A stretch of DNA of 11,269 nucleotides from Bacteroidota bacterium (GTDB lineage: Bacteria > Bacteroidota > Bacteroidia > Sphingobacteriales > Sphingobacteriaceae): positions 157 through 11,425 of the forward strand of contig JABDEQ010000075.1 in assembly GCA_013286985.1 (NCBI GenBank), written 5' to 3'. The position numbers and the translations under genes were made by a program. Of this stretch, positions 5,977-11,269 are shown piece by piece; position 1 is the first letter of the stretch; the number at the start of each line of letters is the position of its first letter. Below the pieces are notes generated by a model. The model had not been told where the DNA came from, made no database searches, and saw only the letters and a program-made list of their open reading frames with translations.

Positions 5977-7189
5977 GACAGCAAATTTAATAAAACAAAC
6001 AGATTTTGACGCTATAATTATTGGCGGCGGCGCTTGCGGACTAATGTGCGCCGTGCAAGCCGGCTTTTTAGGCAAGCGCACACTGATACTGGAAAAGAAT
6101 GATAAAGTAGGAGCGAAGATACTAATTAGTGGTGGTGGCCGGTGCAATTATACTAATCTATATGCTGGCCCCCAGCAATTTATATCGCAAAATGAGCATT
6201 TTTGCAAGTCGACATTGAGCCAGTGGACGGTTGAGGATACCATTAGCTTTTTTGAAACTTATGGCATTGAAGGCAAAGAAAAGACCTTGGGCCAATTATT
6301 CCCGGTAAGTGATAAAGCGAAGAATGTTGTAAATGTGTTTACCGGCTTGTGTGCAGATTTAGATCAGGAAATATGGTGTGATGCAGAGGTGAAAAGTATT
6401 GAAAAAGCAGATAATGGTTTCACGGTATTTGTTGAAAAGCATGGGAAGCTGGAAAAATTATCAGTGCCTAAAGTGGTGATTGCCTCCGGCGGCTTACCTA
6501 TCCCTAAAATGGGTGCTACTGATTTTGGGTTACGAACAGCACGTAGTTTTGGTTTAAAGATTAATGACACCGCGCCTGCATTGGTGCCGCTAACCATTAC
6601 CGGTAAAGATCAGCCCTGGTATGAGCAACTGTCGGGAAATAGTATTTTTTGCAGGGTATGGAATGATCAAATAAGTTTTGAGGAGAATATTTTGTTTACC
6701 CATTGGGGATTAAGCGGCCCGGCTATATTGCAGATTTCGTCCTATTGGCGACCAGGCGAATTTATTTATATTGATTTATTGCCTAATCAAAATATTGCAG
6801 ACTTGATTCAGGCGGAAAGAGAGGCGAACGGTAAAAAGATGTTGCTGGCTTACTTAGCAGGCCTGTTTACCCGCAAATTTGCAGAAGCACTGAGTGACAA
6901 ACTTCCTGCCGATAAGAACCTGGCATCATTAAGTAAAGCAGATATTGAAGATATCAGCAATCTGATACATGAATTTAAAGTGAAACCGGCCGGCGATAAG
7001 GGCTATGACAAAGCCGAAGTGATGCGCGGAGGCGTATCAACCGATGAATTATCATCCAAAACACTGGAAGTAAAGAAAATAGCAGGACTTTATTACGGTG
7101 GAGAATGTGTGGATGTTACCGGCTGGCTTGGCGGCTATAATTTTCAATGGGCATGGGCCAGCGGCTTTGTTATCGCGCAGAATTTGTAA
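5975..7189 (+). CDS. HI0933/YhiN (BaiN-like) family FAD-dependent oxidoreductase
   Basis: 404-aa flavoprotein. The N-terminal dinucleotide motif is IIIGGGACGLMCA (14-26) with the acidic Glu40 ending the second strand. The family-specific GAKILISGGGRCNYTN is at 46-61, ASGGLPIPKMGATDFG lies mid-protein, and the C-terminal FAD-contact block is GGECVDVTGWLGGYNFQWAWASG. This matches the HI0933-like/YhiN family, often annotated NAD(P)/FAD-dependent oxidoreductase or BaiN-like. The physiological substrate is unknown. The ATG at 5975 gives [19 protein letters not shown], close to the usual start. An ATG at 5933 would add 14 residues, with AGGA only two bases before it, too close for a good ribosome site. 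The gene is divergent from nuoA and the start codons overlap, so its promoter must lie inside nuoA. Confidence 0.93.
   Translation: MTANLIKQTDFDAIIIGGGACGLMCAVQAGFLGKRTLILEKNDKVGAKILISGGGRCNYTNLYAGPQQFISQNEHFCKSTLSQWTVEDTISFFETYGIEGKEKTLGQLFPVSDKAKNVVNVFTGLCADLDQEIWCDAEVKSIEKADNGFTVFVEKHGKLEKLSVPKVVIASGGLPIPKMGATDFGLRTARSFGLKINDTAPALVPLTITGKDQPWYEQLSGNSIFCRVWNDQISFEENILFTHWGLSGPAILQISSYWRPGEFIYIDLLPNQNIADLIQAEREANGKKMLLAYLAGLFTRKFAEALSDKLPADKNLASLSKADIEDISNLIHEFKVKPAGDKGYDKAEVMRGGVSTDELSSKTLEVKKIAGLYYGGECVDVTGWLGGYNFQWAWASGFVIAQNL
5982..5989 (-). promoter_or_regulatory. Possible -7 box for nuoAB inside the flavoprotein gene
   Basis: On the - strand these bases read TAAATTTG, fitting TAnnTTTG, with 5 nt before the nuoA ATG. 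Such a site would yield an almost leaderless mRNA. No TTG lies 17-23 nt upstream. It is offered as a candidate because the overlapping start codons leave no intergenic space for a promoter. Confidence 0.2.
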
Positions 7190-7194
7190 TCATT

Positions 7195-7247
7195 TAGTTC
7201 ATGGCTGAACTTTCTGCTATGAACCATGAACTATAACCCTTGAACTA
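7195..7247. repeat. Heptanucleotide repeat with inverted copy in a convergent spacer
   Basis: GAAC occurs at 7207, 7221, 7228 and 7242, all spaced by multiples of seven. The full units include TGAACCA at 7220 and TGAACTA at 7227 and 7241. An inverted copy, TAGTTCA, lies at 7195. The inverted copy makes a 10-bp perfect palindrome TAGTTCATGG (7195-7204) with CCATGAACTA (7224-7233), with a 19-nt loop. It fills most of the 63-nt spacer between the flavoprotein stop and the stop of the convergent glycine-rich gene, so it could act as a two-way transcription end or be a dispersed intergenic repeat. Confidence 0.65.
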
Positions 7248-7252
7248 AAAAG

Positions 7253-7966
7253 CTACTGACTATTACGTGCAGCCTGTACTTGTTTAAAGTAGGCTATCAG
7301 GCTATCCATATTTTGTAGTGTGTATGCTTTTGCAGCTATTTTGTTAACTACATCGGGTTCATCACCCATAACGTCCGTCATTACATCTGCAAAGTTTTCG
7401 TTGGTTATAATTTTCATTTCTCCGGTATTTTCGCCGTAGTAGTAAACCGGTCCCCCATAATAACCGCTTCTGCCGGCGCCTGAACCGCCCAGCGGAACTT
7501 CAACACCAGCACCCACACCTACACCGAAACCACGTGTGCCAAAACCTGTTCCGCCGCCAATGCCGATAGAAAATCCTGAACCGCCGCCAGCATAATGTTC
7601 TGCGCTATGTTCGCTGTAGGTTGCATATAGTTTAAGGTCTTCATTCACTACAACTTTTACAAAATCAAGCTCATATCGGGGCCAAAATTGATTTTGAGGG
7701 GCATGTGTAACCACAAAGCTATCCCGGCCCATCACAAATGATTGTAACGCGCCTGCACTGATCTTAACTTCTTTTGCTGCTTTATCCTGTTTATATTCAA
7801 TAAAACCTTCATTTTTAACGGGTCCTTTAGAAGATGGATCAATTCGGATAAAGCCGGCCGATATATTTCCTTTGCTATCTGTAAAATGACCTGGCTGCCA
7901 TTTCTGAGCCTGTGCCGATATGGCGATTAGTACAAAACAAAAAATTAAAAAGGTATACTTATTCAT
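7253..7966 (-). CDS. Secreted glycine-rich protein, unknown function
   Basis: 237 aa; I do not recognise a characterised family. Residues 1-20 are a signal peptide (MNKYTFLIFC...SAQA, cleavage before Gln21). Residues 21-125 look beta-rich: they open KWQPGHFTDSKGN, continue with a GFI...EYK pair, and then read LQSFVMGRDSFVVTH. Residues 127-172 are strongly Gly/Ser-rich with alternating Gly-Phe-Gly and Gly-Val-Gly steps. The C-terminus (about 183-232: MKIITNENFADVMTDVMGD, then VVNKIAAKAYTLQNMDSLIAYFKQ) looks helical. It resembles the ends of Bacteroidota secreted proteins that read 'F...M.D.P.l..kI....y...d...ly..YN'; that resemblance is from memory. It has no neighbours on its strand and converges with the flavoprotein gene. 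Confidence 0.8.
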   Translation of the reverse strand: MNKYTFLIFCFVLIAISAQAQKWQPGHFTDSKGNISAGFIRIDPSSKGPVKNEGFIEYKQDKAAKEVKISAGALQSFVMGRDSFVVTHAPQNQFWPRYELDFVKVVVNEDLKLYATYSEHSAEHYAGGGSGFSIGIGGGTGFGTRGFGVGVGAGVEVPLGGSGAGRSGYYGGPVYYYGENTGEMKIITNENFADVMTDVMGDEPDVVNKIAAKAYTLQNMDSLIAYFKQVQAARNSQ

Positions 7967-8020
7967 AACTATGCAATAACAGGGATCTATAATTTTTATT
8001 GTACAAGATTAGCATTTTTG

Positions 8021-8054
8021 TTGCTGAAAACTGTTTAATGCAGGCTTAGTTTTG
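8021..8054 (+). promoter_or_regulatory. Putative promoter of the threonine aldolase gene
   Basis: TTG at 8021-8023 is followed after 23 nt by TAGTTTTG at 8047-8054, an exact match to TAnnTTTG within the 17-23 nt spacing of Bacteroidota promoters. It would give a leader of about 85 nt before the ATG at 8146. The rest of the 179-nt divergent spacer is AT-rich. I found only a one-mismatch -7 box (TAATCTTG, 8004-8011) for the leftward glycine-rich gene. Confidence 0.45.
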
Positions 8055-8145
8055 TAAATTCCTGGATACATCCATATCAAATTATATTCTTCTAAAAATT
8101 AAAACAAATAAAATCATTAAAATTGAATTCAATATTTAAGCAAAG

Positions 8146-9156
8146 ATGATTGTTGATTTAAGAAGCGATACGGTTACAAAACCTACCCCCGGTATGCTGG
8201 AGGCCATGATGAATGCAAAAATTGGCGATGATGTTTTTGGCGAGGATGAAACTGTAAATGCACTGGAAGAAAAAGCAGCTAAATTATTTGGCCTGGAAGC
8301 AGGGATATTTTGCCCATCGGGAACCATGACTAACCAGATTGCCATTAAATGTTTTACCCAGCCCCTGGATGAGTTGATAGCCGATCAAACCGCACATATT
8401 TACAGATACGAAGGCGGCGGAATAGCCTTTAACTCTGGCGTATCAACGCGTTTATTAAACGGGGAACGCGGTATACTTACTGCGGATATGATAGAGCCGG
8501 AAATTAATGCTGAAAATGTTCATTATCCGCATACCAGTTTAGTTGCTCTCGAAAATACAGTTAATAAAGGCGGCGGTGCATGCTATACTATCGAGCAGAT
8601 AAAACCTATTGCAGACTTATGTAAAGCCAAAGGCTTAAAACTTCACCTGGACGGTGCAAGAATATTTAACGCATTGGTAAAGACAGGTGATAAGGCTGCC
8701 GATTATGGTAAATGTTTTGATGGCGTTTCTGTTTGCTTATCAAAAGGATTGGGAGCGCCTGTGGGTTCGGTATTTTTGGCAGATAAACAAACTATAAAAT
8801 ATGCCCGCCGGGTACGCAAAGTTTTTGGCGGTGGTATGCGCCAGGCCGGCTTTTTAGCCGCAGCAGGCATTTATGCACTTGACCATCATGTAGAACGGCT
8901 GAAAATTGACCATAGCCATGCCCAAATAATAGCAGATAAGCTTAAGCAATGTAATTGGGTATCCAGCGTTTTGCCTGTAGAAACCAATATCATTTTATTT
9001 GATACCGTTGAGCCCGCGGCGATAATTTTAGAAAAATTAGCCGCACACGGAATCAAAGCGCTGCCTACTGATAAACACCGCATCCGTTTCGTATTGCACC
9101 TGGATGTTTTTCCTGAGCAGGTTGAGCATGTGGTAAAGGTTTTGGGTAGTCTTTAA
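8146..9156 (+). CDS. ltaE: Low-specificity L-threonine aldolase
   Basis: PLP-dependent fold-type I enzyme (336 aa, usual length) that splits L-threonine or allo-threonine to glycine and acetaldehyde in the cytosol. The N-terminus IVDLRSDTVTKPTPGM (2-17) and DDVFGEDETVNALE (28-41) are family signatures. PSGTMTN (57-63) contacts the cofactor phosphate, and His84 in QTAHIYRYEGGG is the ring-stacking His. HLDGARIFNA (167-176) supplies Asp169 and Arg172. The Schiff-base Lys200 lies in CLSKGLGAPVGS, and GGGMRQAG follows at 228-235. The start ATG at 8146 puts the RSDT motif at residues 6-9, as in homologues. It is a single gene with its own promoter candidate, and converges on the aldo/keto reductase gene across a palindromic repeat. 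Confidence 0.96.
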   Translation: MIVDLRSDTVTKPTPGMLEAMMNAKIGDDVFGEDETVNALEEKAAKLFGLEAGIFCPSGTMTNQIAIKCFTQPLDELIADQTAHIYRYEGGGIAFNSGVSTRLLNGERGILTADMIEPEINAENVHYPHTSLVALENTVNKGGGACYTIEQIKPIADLCKAKGLKLHLDGARIFNALVKTGDKAADYGKCFDGVSVCLSKGLGAPVGSVFLADKQTIKYARRVRKVFGGGMRQAGFLAAAGIYALDHHVERLKIDHSHAQIIADKLKQCNWVSSVLPVETNIILFDTVEPAAIILEKLAAHGIKALPTDKHRIRFVLHLDVFPEQVEHVVKVLGSL

Positions 9157-9165
9157 TATCGAAAA

Positions 9166-9221
9166 GAGTCTTAAGTCAAAAATAACTGACTTAAGACTCC
9201 TGACTACCAACTTAAGACTTT
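9166..9221. repeat. Heptad repeat with 13-bp palindrome in a convergent spacer
   Basis: GAGTCTTAAGTCA (9166-9178) and TGACTTAAGACTC (9187-9199) are perfect 13-bp inverted arms around an 8-nt AT-rich loop. The arms belong to a seven-base periodic pattern: AGTC at 9167 and 9174, then GACT at 9188, 9195 and 9202, AACT at 9209 and GACT at 9216. The last units run into the 3' end of the aldo/keto reductase gene and supply its final Lys, Ser and stop codon. The position between two stop codons and the stable hairpin suit a two-way terminator, although there is no long U-tract. Confidence 0.7.
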
Positions 9222-10237
9222 ACAGCCCTATCGGCTGATTGGCGTTCTACCATCCAGGCTGGATATTCCCTGGGTAACGCGCTAACCTCATCAATTTTTT
9301 TCAGATCATCTGTAGTTAATAATAATTCAGTTGATTTTATATTGGCATTTAATTGATCGACATTTTTGGCGCCTATAATGGTACTGGTGACGCCTTGTTG
9401 CTGACGTACCCAAGCCAAGGCTACCTCAGCAATTGATACCCCATGTTGCTGGCCAATTTCTGCTATCACATCAACAATATCATATGTCCGTTCTTTGTTG
9501 ATAGGAGGGAAATCAAAAGTATCCCGGCGCGAATTGCCGGTGGCCTCTGTATTTCGGGTAAATTTTCCTGAAAGAAAACCGCCCGCCAATGGGCTCCAGG
9601 GCATTACTGCCAGGTTTTGATCAGCTGCTAAAGGCAGAATCTCTCTTTCAATATCACGACCAGACAATGAGTAGAAGTATTGAAGGCCCACAAATTTGTT
9701 CCATCCGTGTTTTTCTGCAATGCCAATGGCTTTCATCACCATCCATGCCGGCCAATTACAAATAGCAATGTAGCGTACTTTGCCCGTTAACACAATATCA
9801 TTGAGTGTGCGAACTATTTCTTCAACAGATGTTTTAGGATCAACACCATGCACGTACAGCATATCAATATGATCCAATTGCAAACGTTTTAAGCTATCAT
9901 CAACCGACTGGAAGATATGATAACGCGAAAGGCCCATATCGTTTACGCCTTCGCCCATACGGCCGCGTACTTTGGTTGCTATTACCAGTTCGTTGCGGTT
10001 AACACCAATATCTTTAATGGACTGGCCTAATAGTTTTTCCGATTCGCCAAAAGAATAAACATTTGCCGTATCAATAAAGTTAATGCCGGAGTCAACCACC
10101 ACCTTCATTAAATCATTAACTTCTTTTTGCTGAATTTTCCCGATAGCTTCCCAATAACCTTTCCCGCCAAAAGTCATAGTCCCAAAGCACAGTTCGGAAA
10201 CCACCAGGCCGGTGTTTCCTAAAAAATTGTATTTCAT
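9212..10237 (-). CDS. Aldo/keto reductase
   Basis: 341 aa, a (beta/alpha)8-barrel NAD(P)H-dependent oxidoreductase of the AKR superfamily, probably cytosolic. The catalytic tetrad is visible: Asp56 in FIDTANVYSFG, Tyr61, Lys89 in VIATKVRGRMG and His130 in MLYVHGVD. The cofactor region includes MPWSPLAGGFLSGKF (about 213-227) and a C-terminal STIIGAKNVDQLNANI block. The layout (LGNTGLVVSELCFGTMTFGG at the start, DMLYVHGVDPKTSVEE) is that of the YajO/Tas-like or general AKR groups; the substrate cannot be told. In the usual GVSN motif the Ser is Cys160 (IAICNWPAW). The last codons lie inside a repeat unit (9210-9219). It sits 118 nt downstream of a glycosyltransferase on the same strand, and no clear promoter is seen in that gap. 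Confidence 0.94.
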   Translation of the reverse strand: MKYNFLGNTGLVVSELCFGTMTFGGKGYWEAIGKIQQKEVNDLMKVVVDSGINFIDTANVYSFGESEKLLGQSIKDIGVNRNELVIATKVRGRMGEGVNDMGLSRYHIFQSVDDSLKRLQLDHIDMLYVHGVDPKTSVEEIVRTLNDIVLTGKVRYIAICNWPAWMVMKAIGIAEKHGWNKFVGLQYFYSLSGRDIEREILPLAADQNLAVMPWSPLAGGFLSGKFTRNTEATGNSRRDTFDFPPINKERTYDIVDVIAEIGQQHGVSIAEVALAWVRQQQGVTSTIIGAKNVDQLNANIKSTELLLTTDDLKKIDEVSALPREYPAWMVERQSADRAVKS

Positions 10238-10330
10238 AAGTTTTGATGATTTTGTTGAAGTAAAATTGAGCGTTTGCTATTCAAAAAAAGTCAGTGTACC
10301 GTCATAAATTAGTATAGCGTTGCCTCTGGG

Positions 10331-10354
10331 GCTACTATGAAATCAATTAGTAGC
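10331..10354. repeat. Small inverted repeat just after the glycosyltransferase stop
   Basis: GCTACTA (10331-10337) and TAGTAGC (10348-10354) are perfect 7-bp arms with a 10-nt loop. In the - direction the hairpin begins one base after the glycosyltransferase stop codon. No U-run follows, so it is at best a weak terminator or an mRNA 3'-end hairpin. The rest of the 118-nt gap to the aldo/keto reductase gene shows nothing recognisable. Confidence 0.35.
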
Positions 10355-10355
10355 G

Positions 10356-11269
10356 TTACTGTTTCCTTTTCGCTTTTTCCCAAACAGCGCTTTGTTTTGC
10401 AGTAAAATACCTGATTATGCCCATTAAAACGGCATAATTCATTACACAAAAATAATAAGGAATAAAGAGAGCCTTTATGCGGATCTGTCTTTTTTCCATT
10501 ATAAATCCAAGTATAGACAAAACGTAAAATAATATCTGGGCAAAGAAGAATAACTGATAAAAGGTATCCTCAACCAGCAACGCATTTAAAAAGAAAACTA
10601 AAATAAGCAGCAACGGAGTAATTGTCCATCGCAAAACCCGGTGGCTGATATATTGAAAGGAAAGAACAGGATATTTAAAGGGATTGAATAAACGTTTCAA
10701 TCGTAAAATAGACTGGATGCCACCGGCAGCTATCCTGATTTTTCTTTTTAATTCTTCTGATACATTTTCAGATGCTGTTTCAATAGCGTAGGCATCAGGT
10801 TCGTAAATAATACGATAGCTTTTTGCAGCAATGAGCATAGAGATCATAAAATCGTCCAAAACGGTGTCTGAAGGGACATCCTGATAAAGTGATTTGCGCA
10901 CACTGAACAATTCCCCGGCGGCGCCAACTACAGAGTATAATTCAGAATCCCATTTTTTAAGGGCCGATTCATATTTCCAGTAAAAACCTTCGCCTGCGGA
11001 ACTGGCATCGGCGTTCTCATCAATCTGCACTCTTTTTTCACCGGCAACAGCACCAACTGTATCATCAGCATAATGCCTGCAGATGTTGATTAGTGCATCT
11101 TTATTAAGAAAAGTGTTAGCATCTGTAAACACAACAATTTCGGTATCAACAAACTTCATAGCACGATGTACCGCGGCAATTTTGCCTGCACGTTCAGGTT
11201 GATGAAGTAATCGAATCTGGTTATACCGGCCAATAATGTCCGGTGTTTTATCGGTGGATCCATCTGTGA
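10356..11269 (-). CDS. Membrane glycosyltransferase family 2, N-terminus outside window
   Basis: The frame is open beyond the internal Met at 11159 to the window edge, giving 303 visible residues. The extra upstream part begins [17 protein letters not shown] and ends with an [13 protein letters not shown] segment, which is the classic GT2 nucleotide-sugar region, so the gene does not start at that Met. Next come the DxD-like FTDAN (visible residues 47-51), the acceptor-side Asp pair in VLDDF (138-139) and [11 protein letters not shown] (175-185), where processive synthases carry QxxRW. Three hydrophobic helices form the C-terminus (from about 210 to 290), ending in a basic tail. It is an inner-membrane transferase, probably for cell-surface or exopolysaccharide synthesis. 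Sugar and acceptor are unknown. No partner polysaccharide genes lie in the window. Confidence 0.93.
   Translation of the reverse strand, partial: TDGSTDKTPDIIGRYNQIRLLHQPERAGKIAAVHRAMKFVDTEIVVFTDANTFLNKDALINICRHYADDTVGAVAGEKRVQIDENADASSAGEGFYWKYESALKKWDSELYSVVGAAGELFSVRKSLYQDVPSDTVLDDFMISMLIAAKSYRIIYEPDAYAIETASENVSEELKRKIRIAAGGIQSILRLKRLFNPFKYPVLSFQYISHRVLRWTITPLLLILVFFLNALLVEDTFYQLFFFAQILFYVLSILGFIMEKRQIRIKALFIPYYFCVMNYAVLMGIIRYFTAKQSAVWEKAKRKQ

Noticed and set aside
5977..6147. 57-codon upstream extension of nuoA on the - strand
   Set aside because: The segment (MHRPPPLISI...) is antisense to the flavoprotein's FAD-binding motif and has no NuoA similarity. The family start fits the ATG at 5976.
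1..11269. Mobile element, CRISPR array, defence system, tRNA or rRNA
   Set aside because: No transposase, integrase, spaced identical repeats, toxin-antitoxin pair, cloverleaf or rRNA-like sequence was seen on either strand. The gene content is ordinary chromosomal.

Overview
The window looks like chromosomal DNA from a Bacteroidota bacterium, most likely Sphingobacteriaceae (Mucilaginibacter or Pedobacter type). The evidence is an AT-leaning base composition, gene starts without clear Shine-Dalgarno sequences, several matches to the Bacteroidota promoter pattern (TTG, 17-23 nt, TAnnTTTG or an AT-rich equivalent), and the style of the proteins (secreted FAS1 protein, NuoA with a long tail, low-affinity iron permease domain). 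The genus is an inference from these features and was not tested by search.

Layout. 1-200 (+) is the 3' end of a YqgE/AlgH family gene. 208-1899 (-) is purK-purE, the two-step carboxylation of AIR in purine synthesis. 1965-2351 (-) is a small four-helix membrane protein of unknown role just upstream of purK. 2352-2710 is an AT-rich divergent spacer with promoter-like elements and a tandem direct repeat. 2711-3286 (+) is a secreted fasciclin-domain protein with a strong terminator behind it. 3419-3901 (+) is a small iron-permease-domain membrane protein. It abuts, stop to stop, an exported alpha/beta hydrolase at 3902-4813 (-). 4869-5976 (-) is nuoA-nuoB of respiratory complex I. Its start codon overlaps that of a divergent HI0933/YhiN-type flavoprotein at 5975-7189 (+). 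7253-7966 (-) is a secreted glycine-rich protein of unknown function. 8146-9156 (+) is low-specificity L-threonine aldolase. 9212-10237 (-) is an aldo/keto reductase. 10356-11269 (-) is a membrane glycosyltransferase 2 cut by the window edge.

The genes are mostly independent housekeeping or envelope functions. Only purK-purE and nuoA-nuoB are clear functional operons. The nuo pair is followed by an unrelated hydrolase, so the remaining complex I genes must lie elsewhere.

I see no mobile element, CRISPR array, tRNA, rRNA or defence system, and no clearly new multi-gene system. The most unusual signals are non-coding. Three spacers (717-751, 7195-7247, 9166-9221) carry degenerate tandem repeats with a 7-base period and related words (TGAACTA or GACTTAA types). 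Two of them close convergent gene pairs and can fold into hairpins. A promoter-like pattern with a fixed 23-nt spacer also recurs upstream of three genes on the + strand.
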